From: Bifidobacterium santillanense
Lineage (GTDB): Bacteria; Actinomycetota; Actinomycetes; Actinomycetales; Bifidobacteriaceae
Length of the DNA: 64,000 bases
Reading direction: 5' to 3'
Assembly (NCBI RefSeq): GCF_018555385.1
Contig: NZ_JAFEJS010000002.1
Span: forward strand, 248,001-312,000
In this document: positions 8,062-18,083 of the stretch, piece after piece
Numbering within the stretch: the stretch's first letter is position 1
How the letters are laid out: each line of letters begins with the position of its first letter
Made by a program: the position numbers and the translations under genes
Notes under the pieces: model-generated
Database searches by the model: none
Seen by the model: the letters and a program-made list of their open reading frames with translations, nothing else
Told to the model about the DNA's origin: nothing

Positions 8062-8886
8062 ATGCGCATCATCGAACGCACCATCGCCGGGACGGACGGC
8101 ACCGAGGCCCGATTCACCGGCTACGTGATCGACAACAGTCCGGAGATGGATCCGGACAGGCGCCGTCCGGCGATCCTCATCCTGCCGGGAGGCGCCTACG
8201 CGATGACCTCCGACCGCGAATCGGAGCCGATCGCGCTGCGTTTCGCCGCCGAGGGGTTCCAGACGTTCGTACTGCGCTACTCGTGCGCACCGAGCCGGTA
8301 CCCGGTCGCGCTGCTTGAGGCGGCCGAGGCGATGCGGCTCATCCGCGCGAACGCCGACGCGTGGCACGTGGACGCGAGCCGCGTGGCCGTCATCGGCTTC
8401 TCCGCCGGCGGACATCTCGCCGCCGATCTGGCGACGTCAGCCGGAGACGCGGCGCTCACCGCGCACGGCATCGAGCCCGCGCAGGTCAAGCCGGACGCGC
8501 TGATGCTCTCCTATCCGGTGATCACCGCCGGTAAGTTCGCGCACCGCCGAAGCATCAGCACGCTGCTGGGGGCGGACCGCCGGCACGACGCGGCGATGCT
8601 GGACGAGGTCTCGATCGAGAGGCACATCGACGCCACGACCCCGCCGGTGTTCGTCTGGCATACGATGACCGACGAGACCGTGCCGGTCGAGAACACGCTG
8701 ATGCTCGTCGGCGCATGCCGGGCCGCCGGCGTGAGCGTCGAGGCGCACCTGTTCCCCGAAGGCCGCCACGGACTCTCGCTCGGCACCGAGGAGACCGCGC
8801 GCGCCGGCTCCACGGACAACGTCGTCCCCTGTCTGCAGATCTGGCCGCGTCTGGCGGTCGATTGGCTGCGCAGGACCTTCGCCTGA
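8062..8886 (+). CDS. Alpha/beta hydrolase, acetyl-esterase type
   Basis: 274-residue cytoplasmic alpha/beta hydrolase of the esterase/lipase group that includes acetyl-xylan esterases. The oxyanion-hole region is LPGGAYA (about 48 to 54), the nucleophile elbow is GFSAGG (about 113 to 118, serine at 115), the acid is probably the aspartate of MTDETVP (about 199) and the histidine is in EGRHGLS (about 235). No signal peptide, so it acts on imported substrates such as acetylated sugars. The start has ribosome site AAGGAGGGAG. The neighbouring glucokinase suggests a role in sugar use, but the substrate is not determinable. Confidence 0.85.
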   Translation: MRIIERTIAGTDGTEARFTGYVIDNSPEMDPDRRRPAILILPGGAYAMTSDRESEPIALRFAAEGFQTFVLRYSCAPSRYPVALLEAAEAMRLIRANADAWHVDASRVAVIGFSAGGHLAADLATSAGDAALTAHGIEPAQVKPDALMLSYPVITAGKFAHRRSISTLLGADRRHDAAMLDEVSIERHIDATTPPVFVWHTMTDETVPVENTLMLVGACRAAGVSVEAHLFPEGRHGLSLGTEETARAGSTDNVVPCLQIWPRLAVDWLRRTFA

Positions 8887-8892
8887 CGACTC

Positions 8893-9049
8893 CTCCGGTT
8901 CCCGATTTTCGACCTCGGCAAATCGGGAACCGGAGCCCTGTTCATTCGCACATGCCGAATCCCGGAACCGTGCGGAAACCCGATTCCGGCCGTGTTCGAT
9001 TCCGTGCGGTTTCGGTTCCCGATTTTCCCAGCCCCGAAATCGGGAACCG
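8893..9049. repeat. Two copies of one stem-loop (GGTTCCCGATTT type)
   Basis: Two hairpins share the same stem: 8893 to 8908 pairing with 8920 to 8935 (16 bp), and 9013 to 9025 pairing with 9037 to 9049 (13 bp). The loops differ. The first sits 7 bp after the hydrolase stop and may act as its terminator; the second is a duplicate 120 bp on. Degenerate fragments of the same motif lie between them, suggesting a repeated palindromic element. Confidence 0.75.
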
Positions 9050-9132
9050 GCGGGCGCACATGGCGACGAATGCCAACGTTTGCGCTAACAGTGCCGTATA
9101 CGCAAGGCATCTCCGATGGGAACAATGCGTTT

Positions 9133-9158
9133 CGGTGCGATGAGCATTCATCGCACCG
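9133..9158. promoter_or_regulatory. 11-bp inverted repeat upstream of glucokinase gene
   Basis: Perfect 11-bp arms (CGGTGCGATGA and its complement) with a 4-base spacer, 117 bp before the glkA start. It may be an operator or the tip of a leader RNA. No further features are seen in this gap (8887 to 9274) apart from the duplicated hairpins. Confidence 0.4.
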
Positions 9159-9274
9159 ACGACAATCCATGCGTCGCAGGCGACAGAATATGAACGGACG
9201 ACACCCTGTTATCCCGCCTGTTCGCTAGTATTCCGCTATCGAAACAGCCTTATGGAGCAATCAAAGGAGAAGCC

Positions 9275-10225
9275 ATGACCACGCTGGCAATCGATATCGG
9301 AGGAACCAAGATCGCGGGTGCCGTGTGCGACGCAAACGATAGCATTATCCAGCGTTGGCGCGTTCCCACCCCGATGGACGCCGACGCCATCAACCAGAAC
9401 ATCGCCGAGATCTACCGCGAGGCAATCGCCTCCGGCCACGACGACATCGAGGCCATCGGCATCTCCGCGGCGGGCAACGTCGGCAGCGACCGCAGGACCC
9501 TCACCTTCTCGGCGAACATCCCAGCGTGGATCAACTACGACCTGTCCGAGCACGTCGGCGCGCTCATCGATCACGCCGTGCCGGTCATTGTCGAGAACGA
9601 CGCCAACTGCGCCGGCTGGGGCGAGTACGTGCATGGCGCCGGCCAGGGCAGCCGCAACATGGTGGCGCTGACCGTCGGCACCGGTCTCGGCGGCGCGATC
9701 GTCGTCGACGGCCATCTCTACCGCGGCTCCTTCGGCATGGCCGCCGAGCTCGGCCACCTGCCGATGGTCCCGGACGGCGACACCTGCGGCTGCGGTCTGC
9801 GCGGCTGCGCCGAGCGCTACACGTCCGGCAGCGCGCTGGAGCACTTCGCGAAGGCGGCCGTGCGCCGTCGTCCGCAGGACGCCAAGCGTCTGCTGGAGCT
9901 GTGCGGCGGCGACGTGAACAAGCTGGAGGGCCCGATGGTCTCTCAGGCGGCTCAGGAGGGCGACGTGCTCGGCCTGTACGCCTTCGGCAAGATCGGCGAG
10001 TGGCTCGGCCGCACGATGGCCGCCGTCTCCGCCGTGCTCGACCCGGATCTGTTCGTCATCGGCGGCGGCGTGGTGGCCGTCGGCGACATCCTGCTCGACC
10101 CGGCCCGCTACAACTACGCTCGCTTCCTCGAAGGCAGCGCCTACCGCGGCCATGCGAAGATCGTCGCCGCCACCGCCGGCCAGGACGCCGGCCTGATCGG
10201 CGCCGCGAACCTCGCCCTGCACTGA
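9275..10225 (+). CDS. glkA: ROK-family glucokinase
   Basis: 316-residue sugar kinase that phosphorylates glucose at C6 with ATP, feeding the bifid shunt. The N-terminal phosphate-binding loop is AIDIGGTKIAGAV (5 to 17), the sugar-binding END motif is in VIVENDANCAGWGE (about 108 to 121), and the ROK zinc signature C-x-C-G-x-x-G-C-x-E appears as CGCGLRGCAE (about 170 to 179). No DNA-binding domain precedes the kinase, so it is an enzyme and not a ROK repressor. Ribosome site AAAGGAGAAGCC sets the start. Some ROK kinases use other hexoses or ManNAc, but the closest pattern is actinobacterial glucokinase. Confidence 0.92.
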   Translation: MTTLAIDIGGTKIAGAVCDANDSIIQRWRVPTPMDADAINQNIAEIYREAIASGHDDIEAIGISAAGNVGSDRRTLTFSANIPAWINYDLSEHVGALIDHAVPVIVENDANCAGWGEYVHGAGQGSRNMVALTVGTGLGGAIVVDGHLYRGSFGMAAELGHLPMVPDGDTCGCGLRGCAERYTSGSALEHFAKAAVRRRPQDAKRLLELCGGDVNKLEGPMVSQAAQEGDVLGLYAFGKIGEWLGRTMAAVSAVLDPDLFVIGGGVVAVGDILLDPARYNYARFLEGSAYRGHAKIVAATAGQDAGLIGAANLALH

Positions 10226-10260
10226 CCCGCATATCGAAAGTCCGATCCAACATCGCTCAA

Positions 10261-10336
10261 GGGTACCTTTTCGCGAAATCATCCCATTGCGCGCGAAAAG
10301 GTGCCCCTGATTGCGCATCAGCGGTACTTTTTCGCG
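10261..10336. repeat. Palindromic repeat region after glkA
   Basis: A 15-bp inverted repeat with one mismatch (10261 to 10275 and 10292 to 10306), followed by a third copy of the arm (GGTACTTTTTCGCG, 10323 to 10336). The first hairpin lies 35 bp after the glkA stop and may terminate it. The third copy makes the unit look like a REP-type repeat. Positions 10340 to 10570 hold nothing I recognise. Confidence 0.6.
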
Positions 10337-10572
10337 CGCATGGGGGAAATTCCGAGAATATGTACCGCTCGCAGGACCAATACGGGGCGTTCGGCATCCC
10401 CATGCGATACGACACCGGCCCCGACTGGAACGACTTCCACACCCGAGCCCAATGGCCGTCAAACGACTAGACCACAGGACACACCATTTGGCCCATAACC
10501 GCACACTTGGCCCATAGTCCCGTCGGTGGTGCTCAACGCGGACGGAGTCCGCCTGAGGGTCGGGATCGTTGG

Positions 10573-10606
10573 AAAACAAAAAGCTCCCGAATCGTTTCGG
10601 GAGCTT
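10573..10606 (-). terminator. Rho-independent terminator after tRNA-Asp
   Basis: 10-bp stem (10581 to 10590 with 10597 to 10606), followed on the minus strand by TTTGTTTTCC. It lies directly past the tRNA 3' end. Confidence 0.85.
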
Positions 10607-10610
10607 GTGG

Positions 10611-10687
10611 TGGCGACCCCGGCCGGACTTGAACCGGTGACCTCCGCCGTGACAGGGCGGCGCTCTAACCAACTGAGCTACGGGGCC
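10611..10687 (-). tRNA. tRNA-Asp (anticodon GUC), copy 1, CCA encoded
   Basis: Cloverleaf on the minus strand: acceptor GGCCCCG/CGGGGTC with a wobble pair, anticodon stem CCGCC/GGCGG, loop CTGTCAC giving anticodon GUC, T-loop TTCAAGT. The bases after discriminator G read CCA, so the 3' end is encoded. The tRNA body is identical to the copy at 37231 to 37304, which lacks the encoded CCA. Confidence 0.97.
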
Positions 10688-10721
10688 GTGTGTTTCTCAC
10701 TTCCGTGAGGCACGAGTGGAT

Positions 10722-10749
10722 ATATTACTCGAATCCACAGCAACGTCAA
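10722..10749 (-). promoter_or_regulatory. Promoter of tRNA-Asp copy 1
   Basis: On the minus strand TTGACG (10749 to 10744), a 16-bp spacer and TAATAT (10727 to 10722), about 35 bp before the tRNA. The same -10 and flanking bases recur upstream of the second tRNA-Asp copy. Confidence 0.7.
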
Positions 10750-10874
10750 CCATCGGCGTGTCGCGTTGGACGATCGTCACCAACGCCCTACGCAAACCGT
10801 TGGAATCATTGGTTTTCAGACCCCGCAACAGCATCGTCGGCCCAACGTCAACGAAACGCCCATGCAGCCGTCGC

Positions 10875-11852
10875 CTAGACACGCTCCCCCGATCGCCCCT
10901 CCCCATGTCGGCGATGCCTGCGCACGATGTCGAACGTGTAGACGGCGAGCGCGATCCAGATCACCGAGAACGAGACGAACCGGTGCGCGGGCACCCGTTC
11001 TCCAAGCACGACGATACCGAGGATCAGCTGGATCGTAGGTGTGATGTACTGGGTGAAGCTCAGCGTGAGGAACGCGGCGTGCTTGACGCCGTACGAGGTG
11101 AGCACAAGCGGGATCACGGTGAGCACGCCGCAGCCGGCGAGCAGCGCCCACACCCACCACGGCTCCCCCGCAGGCACGCCGAACCGGGGCTGGACGGCGA
11201 GCGCGACGAACGCGATCGGCGTGAGCACGCCGGTCTCGAAGGTCAGTGACTGGAACGGGTCGAGAGGCACGAAGCGTTTGATGAGGCAGTAGCCCGAATA
11301 GCTGAACGTCATGCACAGGGCGAGCCCCGGGAACGCGCCCGTGTCGAGCACGTAGAGCGCGCCGCCAAGCGCGGCGATCACCATGGAGACGAGCCCGAGC
11401 CGTGTGGCGCGCTCGCGCAGGATGACCAGGGCGAGCAGCATGTTGATGAGCGGCATGAGGAAGTTCGCGGCGCTGGCCTCGGAGGTGCGTCCGATCGAGA
11501 CGAGGTAGATGTAGACGACCCAGTCGATGGTGACGAGCACGGCCGCGACGACGGCCATCGCGAAGACCTTCGGCGTGCGCCGCATCGCACGGACCGCGTC
11601 GACGAATCCGCTCCACCGGCGGGTGAGCAGCATGAACGCGACCATGACCACGGCGGCGGTGACGATGCGGTAGAGCATCACGTTCATCGACGGCACGGAG
11701 GCGAGCGCGGCCCAGTACAGCGGGAACATGCCGTACACGAACGCCTGAGCGAGCGTCGCCGCCACGCCCTTCGGGGTCTGCACGACGCGGGTGCCGTCGC
11801 CCGACGTCATCCGCTCCGGAGGTGTCTTCGATGCTTCTGCTTCAGATCTCAC
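10875..11852 (-). CDS. rarD: EamA-family transporter RarD
   Basis: 325-residue drug/metabolite-superfamily permease with about ten membrane helices in two EamA repeats. Typical RarD segments are visible: an N-terminal GVAATLAQAFVYGMFPLYWAA region, ASAANFLMPLINMLLALVILRE (about residues 128 to 149) and SFTQYITPTIQLILGIVVLGE in the last third. The annotated start is GTG 11852; an in-frame ATG at 11810 (MTSGDGTR), preceded by CCGGAGCGG, is a plausible alternative. Family members are linked to chloramphenicol sensitivity or metabolite export, but the substrate is unknown. It is a single gene oriented toward tRNA-Asp. Confidence 0.88.
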   Translation of the reverse strand: MRSEAEASKTPPERMTSGDGTRVVQTPKGVAATLAQAFVYGMFPLYWAALASVPSMNVMLYRIVTAAVVMVAFMLLTRRWSGFVDAVRAMRRTPKVFAMAVVAAVLVTIDWVVYIYLVSIGRTSEASAANFLMPLINMLLALVILRERATRLGLVSMVIAALGGALYVLDTGAFPGLALCMTFSYSGYCLIKRFVPLDPFQSLTFETGVLTPIAFVALAVQPRFGVPAGEPWWVWALLAGCGVLTVIPLVLTSYGVKHAAFLTLSFTQYITPTIQLILGIVVLGERVPAHRFVSFSVIWIALAVYTFDIVRRHRRHGEGRSGERV

Positions 11853-11998
11853 CGGATGATTCTAACGCGGCATTGCGGCCGCATCGAGGCGGGCGGGCTG
11901 CGCGGGCAAAGCCCCGGGACACGTCGGTTTTGGTAGAATGACGGGTAACCGTTCCCGGTCACGAGGACCGGGACACCTAATGCCGAATCGGGGACATC

Positions 11999-12331
11999 AT
12001 GAGCGACGAAGCCATCGAGAACACCATCACCGCCACGGACGAGACCGCCGCCGAGCCGGTCGAGGACGCCTGCGGCTGCAAGGGCGACGGCAAGGACGGA
12101 TGCCGCTGCAAGGGCCACGGGCCGAAGCGATGCCCGATCAGGCGCTGCCCGGTCAAGGCGCTCACGCTCAAGGGCAACGGCAAGGACGGCGAGTCGTGCA
12201 ACGCGCTCGGCGCGGCCGTCTCCGTCGTCATCATGGCCGCCACCGTCGCGCTGAGCGTCTACGCGCAGTACGTGCTGACCAAGTGGGCCGTCAAGGACGC
12301 CGTACGCGAGATGGGTCACGGCCGTCACTGA
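11999..12331 (+). CDS. Small cysteine-rich membrane-anchored protein
   Basis: 110 residues, not recognised. An acidic N-terminus (residues 1 to 24) is followed by a cysteine/glycine/lysine-rich segment (about 25 to 51) with C-x-C-KG and C-P repeats: CGCKGDGKDG, CRCKGHGPKRCP, RRCP. This is followed by KALTLKGNGKDGESCNALG, one membrane helix (about 68 to 90) and a short tail. The cysteines could bind a metal such as zinc or copper on the cytoplasmic side. Start ATG 11999 has GGGGAC upstream. A second small membrane protein gene follows 79 bp downstream, so the two may act together. Confidence 0.65.
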   Translation: MSDEAIENTITATDETAAEPVEDACGCKGDGKDGCRCKGHGPKRCPIRRCPVKALTLKGNGKDGESCNALGAAVSVVIMAATVALSVYAQYVLTKWAVKDAVREMGHGRH

Positions 12332-12410
12332 GCCCCACCCGTTCCGGACCGTCCCTGTCACGACGATCCACGATCACGATGACGCCTACCTGCCGAGGAG
12401 GGCAGCCACC

Positions 12411-12908
12411 ATGGGCACGGCTTCGAGACCGGACAAGAACCGTCGACTCATGCGACCCACGGATGGGATGCAGCTCGCCTGCTGGCTCGTGACGGCGTTG
12501 ATGTACGGGCTGATGCTCGTTCTGCTGATCGTCACGTTCACCGTGAACGGCGAGGCGGCGATGGTCGTCGCGGTGATGATCAACTTCATGATTCCGCCGG
12601 TGCTGCTGGTGGTCAACGGCGCGTACGCCTCGCGTGACGACGCGCTCGCGCATCCGTGGCGCGCGTTGCGCTTCCCGCTGGTCTGCACGCTGATTCCGGT
12701 GCCGCTGCTGGTCGCGCTCATCATGCCGTACGACGACGTCTGCCCGGTGGCGTCGACCTGCTCGCCGCTGGGCGGCGGCTATTGGAGCTGGAGCGCGATG
12801 GGTGACGTGTGGGTGTTCACCGTGAGGTTCGCGGTCGCGTCGTTCCTCGGGTTCGGCGCGGTGTGGCTGACGAGGCGGATCGTCGCACGCGTGCGCCGCG
12901 CCCATTGA
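12411..12908 (+). CDS. Hypothetical membrane protein, 165 residues
   Basis: Four predicted membrane helices: about residues 20 to 43, 49 to 70, 87 to 105 and 130 to 152. Between helices 3 and 4 is an outside loop with two cysteines (DDVCPVASTCSPLGGG) that could form a disulfide. Basic residues at both ends place the termini in the cytoplasm. Ribosome site GAGGAGGGCAGCC supports ATG 12411. No family recognised. Co-directional with the cysteine-rich protein gene. A perfect 16-bp palindrome (12911 to 12926) just after the stop may end transcription. Confidence 0.7.
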   Translation: MGTASRPDKNRRLMRPTDGMQLACWLVTALMYGLMLVLLIVTFTVNGEAAMVVAVMINFMIPPVLLVVNGAYASRDDALAHPWRALRFPLVCTLIPVPLLVALIMPYDDVCPVASTCSPLGGGYWSWSAMGDVWVFTVRFAVASFLGFGAVWLTRRIVARVRRAH

Positions 12909-13004
12909 TATCCGCGGATCCGCGGACGCGGGCCGCCCGCGGATGTCCTTCCCTTTCCGCGCCGTGGCGTCGCCGGTCGACCCACGACACCACGGCACCG
13001 ACTC

Positions 13005-14522
13005 CTACGCCTCGACCAGTTCGGGCGGACGGCGTGTGGAGAAGCGGAACATGAGCGCGGCCAAGACCGCACCGCATACGGCCATGCCGGCGATGACCCA
13101 CATGCTCCACGAGAAGCCCTGCAGGTAGGCGCCAGCCTCGTCGGCGCCGCCCCTCGCGGCCAGAGCCGAGAACTCGGAGAGCAGGGTGCTGGCGACGGCG
13201 GTGCCGATCGCGCCGGCGAGCTGCTGGATGGTGTTCATCACGGCCGAGCCGTCGGCGTTGAGCCGGGCGGGCAGCTGGTTGAGGGCGTGGGTCTGGTCGG
13301 GCACGAGCACGAATCCGGAGCAGGCCATGAACAGCGCGTAGGAGACGGCGATCGTCGGGACGCTGCCGTAGGAGACGACGAGGATGACGTCCATCACGGT
13401 GACGCCTGCGAAGCCGAAGAGGATGAACTTCGGCGGGAAATGGCCCCCCAGCGCGTTGCCGATCATCGGCGCCGCGATCGCGCCGATCACCGCGCCCGGC
13501 AGCAGGACGAGCGCCGCGACGAGCGAACCGAAGCCGAAGCCGCGCTGCAGCAGGATCGGCAGCATGAAGTTGAGCCCCAGCACGCCGCCGGACGCCATGA
13601 GCAGGACGAGCATGCCGAGCGTGAATCCCGGGTAGCCGAACACGCGTACCTCGACCAGGGGCCTCTCCATCCGCAGTTGGGTCGCGGCGAAGACCGCGAG
13701 CACCGCGACGCTCGCGACCAGCACGGTCCAGAACCGCCAGTCACCGTTCCATTCGGCGAAGAAGCTCGCCGCCACGATGAGCCCCGACAGGCCGAGCGCG
13801 ACCAGCAGCAGGGACGGCACGCTGATCGTCGCACGCCCGGCGTCGCCTTGATGACGGATGTCCGGTATCGTCGCGACGCCCAGTGCGAACGAGACGGCGA
13901 GGAACGGCAGCATCGTGTAGAAGATCCAATGCCAGTTGAGGTATTCCATCACGACACCGCCGAACACCGGTCCGATGGCCGGCGCGGCGCAGGTGACGAG
14001 GCTGACGATGCCGAGCATCGCGCCACGCTGCTCGAGCGGCGCCTTCTCGAGGATGATGTTGGTGATGAGCGGCAGGGAGATGCCGGTGCCGAGCGCCATG
14101 ACGAGACGCGCGGCGAGCAGCATCGGGAAGTTGACGGCGAGTGCGCCGATCACCGTGCCGAGCGCGAAGATCGAGACGGCCGCCACGAACAGCGTCTTCG
14201 TGGCGAACCGGCGCACCATGAACGGCGAGCTCGGGATCGCGACCGACAGCAACAGCAGATAACCGGCGGTGAGCCACTGCACGACGGACGCGTCGATCGA
14301 GAACTCGCGCATCAGCGTCGAGTAGGCGATGTTGAGCGACGTCTCGGACAGGATGCCGAGGAAGGTGAGGATCGCAAGCGCGACCACGCACACGACGACG
14401 GCCCTGTCGACCGGCCGCTTGCCGGCGTCCGACGGCGCGGCGCCGCCACGGCGGGTTGGGGCCGATTCCACCGACTCCCCCGCCCGTGCCGCCCGTGCGT
14501 TCTGCGTGTCGTGTCCGTCCAT
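13005..14522 (-). CDS. MFS multidrug efflux transporter, DHA2 family (14 helices)
   Basis: 505-residue major facilitator of the EmrB/QacA drug:proton antiporter group. A cytoplasmic N-terminus of about 40 residues precedes 14 hydrophobic segments. The motif-A region is VAIPSSPFMVRRFATKTLF (about 95 to 113), and the antiporter motif C appears as TCAAPAIGPVFGGVVME in helix 5. Helix 1 reads VVVCVVALAILTFLGILSE. Ribosome site GGAGGA precedes ATG 14522. A palindrome ATTGTT-N8-AACAAT (14556 to 14575) in the promoter region suggests a repressor, but none is encoded beside it. Substrates cannot be inferred. Confidence 0.9.
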   Translation of the reverse strand: MDGHDTQNARAARAGESVESAPTRRGGAAPSDAGKRPVDRAVVVCVVALAILTFLGILSETSLNIAYSTLMREFSIDASVVQWLTAGYLLLLSVAIPSSPFMVRRFATKTLFVAAVSIFALGTVIGALAVNFPMLLAARLVMALGTGISLPLITNIILEKAPLEQRGAMLGIVSLVTCAAPAIGPVFGGVVMEYLNWHWIFYTMLPFLAVSFALGVATIPDIRHQGDAGRATISVPSLLLVALGLSGLIVAASFFAEWNGDWRFWTVLVASVAVLAVFAATQLRMERPLVEVRVFGYPGFTLGMLVLLMASGGVLGLNFMLPILLQRGFGFGSLVAALVLLPGAVIGAIAAPMIGNALGGHFPPKFILFGFAGVTVMDVILVVSYGSVPTIAVSYALFMACSGFVLVPDQTHALNQLPARLNADGSAVMNTIQQLAGAIGTAVASTLLSEFSALAARGGADEAGAYLQGFSWSMWVIAGMAVCGAVLAALMFRFSTRRPPELVEA

Positions 14523-14555
14523 GCGCGTGAATCCTCCGTCCAGTACGTGCCAATG

Positions 14556-14575
14556 ATTGTTGCATATCGAACAAT
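14556..14575. promoter_or_regulatory. Palindrome upstream of the MFS efflux gene
   Basis: ATTGTT, 8 bp, AACAAT, centred 43 bp before the MFS start codon. Its size and place fit an operator of a TetR- or MarR-type repressor. Confidence 0.45.
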
Positions 14576-14760
14576 GTCATCGTACCGGCGAATGTTACGC
14601 GAAACTCACTCGGGACGCGGGGAACGGAAGACACGGGAGCCCACGGAGCGCAATGCGGCCGGAGGCCGGCCACCGGGAGTCGCATGCCGAAGGCCCGGGA
14701 GACAAGGCCCGGCGGACCGTATGCTCTCCTCCCGCGATGCGCCGCGTCATGCGCTCGCGT

Positions 14761-15651
14761 TCAGTGGCGCTCGCCGGCGGTGACGGGCACGCTCACCTCG
14801 TTGCCGGCCGGGGCCAGCGGGCACGTGCAGTACGGCGAGAACGCGCACGGCGGGTTGTAGGCGCGGTTGAAGTCCAGCAGCACGTTCGGCGCGCCATGGT
14901 CCGACACGGTGACATCGTCCGCCGCCACGCCGCCGCCCGTCACCGTCGCCGCGAGAAACCTGCCGCTGCCGTACGTGGTGTCGCCGTTCGTGGGATCGCG
15001 GAAGATGATGAACAGTCCGCGCGAGCCGTCGGCCGCCACGCCGCCGTCGAAGGCGATGAGGCGCTGTTCGGCGCCCTGAACCGTGAAGCTCACCTCGCCG
15101 ACGGCGTCGAGCGTGCTCGACATCCCCGGGACGCGCGTGCCCACCGACGTGGCACGGGCCTCGTCGTACGGCTCGAAACGGCCTGCGATGCGCCATGCCG
15201 GGTCGAAGTCGTAGGCCGGGATGCCGGTGAAGTCGCGGCGGAACTCCGATTCGGGATCCCGCACGCGGATGCCGAACCGACCGGAGCGCTCGATCACCGA
15301 GGCGCGGATTCGCCCGACCTCGACGTACGCGCCGTTCGCCTCGGCGTCGCTCGGCACGTGGACCGGGCCGGCGATCGACGTACGACCGCCCTGGGCATCC
15401 ACCAGCACCGGCGCGTCCGCCGGCTCGCCCTCCCCGTCCAGCACTGCCGGAGCGGCGGGCGTGAACGTCACCGCGCCGTCGCGCAGCGCCCATTCGCCGG
15501 CGATGCCCGGCACGCGCGCCTTGAACCCGCCGAGCATCTGCAGCCAGTACAGCCCGGTCTGGGAGAGCCACCCGTACGGCGCCTTAAGATCCTCCTCGCG
15601 CCGACGCCGCCAGTCCAGCCATGCGGCCTCGTTCGTCGTGGAATCGGTCAT
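14761..15651 (-). CDS. DUF1684 family protein
   Basis: 296-residue soluble protein of the DUF1684 family, whose function is not established. Family features are visible: the N-terminal WLDWRRRREEDLKAPYGWLS segment and the conserved C-terminal cluster LLDFNRAYNPPCAFSPYCTC, with three cysteines and a possible metal site. The start at 15651 (second of two adjacent ATGs) is preferred because AAGGAG then sits six bases upstream. The gene stands alone. Roles in cofactor or Fe-S handling have been suggested for this family, but I treat the function as unknown. Confidence 0.85.
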   Translation of the reverse strand: MTDSTTNEAAWLDWRRRREEDLKAPYGWLSQTGLYWLQMLGGFKARVPGIAGEWALRDGAVTFTPAAPAVLDGEGEPADAPVLVDAQGGRTSIAGPVHVPSDAEANGAYVEVGRIRASVIERSGRFGIRVRDPESEFRRDFTGIPAYDFDPAWRIAGRFEPYDEARATSVGTRVPGMSSTLDAVGEVSFTVQGAEQRLIAFDGGVAADGSRGLFIIFRDPTNGDTTYGSGRFLAATVTGGGVAADDVTVSDHGAPNVLLDFNRAYNPPCAFSPYCTCPLAPAGNEVSVPVTAGERH

Positions 15652-16214
15652 CATGCACTCCTTCCGCTCATCGCGCAGCATCATTCATGATCCGACCATA
15701 CCGGCGGAACCGGCAGCCCGAGACCCGCCGCGCCGGACGAGGCTATAGCCAATGGCGATAACCGACCATAGACGGCCCCGGAAGCCCCAGAACGACCACG
15801 ACCGCCCCGGACGCCTACGACCGCCGCGCCGCGGCCCGCATTCCGAGCCGTTCCTGCCATGTGGTGGCGGAAATCTCTCTCCAAGGGCATGTCTGTCGAG
15901 AGATTCCTGCCTGCGACCGGCGAAAACCTCTCGCTGCCATCACCAATCAGGACATCGCCGCCGGTCTGTGGCATGTATCTCTCGCGTAGGGACGCCCCGG
16001 CGAGAGAATCCCGCCATCAACCGGCATCATCGTCCCGCCACGCAGTCCCGTGGCGATCGCCGGCATTCCAGCCCTTCCGATAGCATGGTGGGCGGTGGTT
16101 TGGCATGAGATCGACCGCTATGCGGACGGGTACCGACAACGACGCCGCACGGGGCGGCCGACATGCGCAAACCAGGGAACGGCGGAATTCCAACCTTTTA
16201 AGGAGTAACTGCAA
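15652..16214. other. Long intergenic region before ettA
   Basis: 563 bp without a convincing gene. Between 15865 and 16010 the motif GAGAGATT or CGAGAGA and its complement occur five times, including AATCTCTC near 15868 facing GAGAGATT at 15898. This could form alternative stems in the ettA leader or hold binding sites. The ettA ribosome site AGGAG is at 16201 to 16205. No riboswitch class was recognised. Confidence 0.4.
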
Positions 16215-17891
<1,677 letters not shown>

Positions 17892-17916
17892 TAGGCATCC
17901 GTGCAGCAACTGTCCT

Positions 17917-17945
17917 AGGGGCTTCCGCGTCGGCGGAAGCCCCTT
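17917..17945 (+). terminator. Terminator after ettA
   Basis: 12-bp inverted repeat (17917 to 17928 and 17933 to 17944) with a short loop and trailing T residues, 26 bp after the ettA stop. Confidence 0.8.
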
Positions 17946-18083
17946 CCACATTCCATAACCGGTCGTTCACACGGCTCACATGCTCGTTACAATCGTCTCT
18001 GCCCTGCTTAACGCCCGGACGTTACAGTGTGGGCAACGCACAACGCAACGATGAACAACCGAGATCATCTAAGGGGTTCGAAC

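Noticed and set aside
9275..10225. ROK protein as a transcriptional repressor (NagC/XylR type)
   Set aside because: There is no helix-turn-helix domain before the kinase fold; the kinase motifs are intact.
10257..10442. Minus-strand frame of 61 codons after glkA
   Set aside because: It is formed by the palindromic repeats; there is no ribosome site and the product has no family.
15652..16214. Several short frames in the gap before ettA
   Set aside because: All are Arg/Pro/Ser-rich, lack ribosome sites and have irregular codon use; treated as non-coding.
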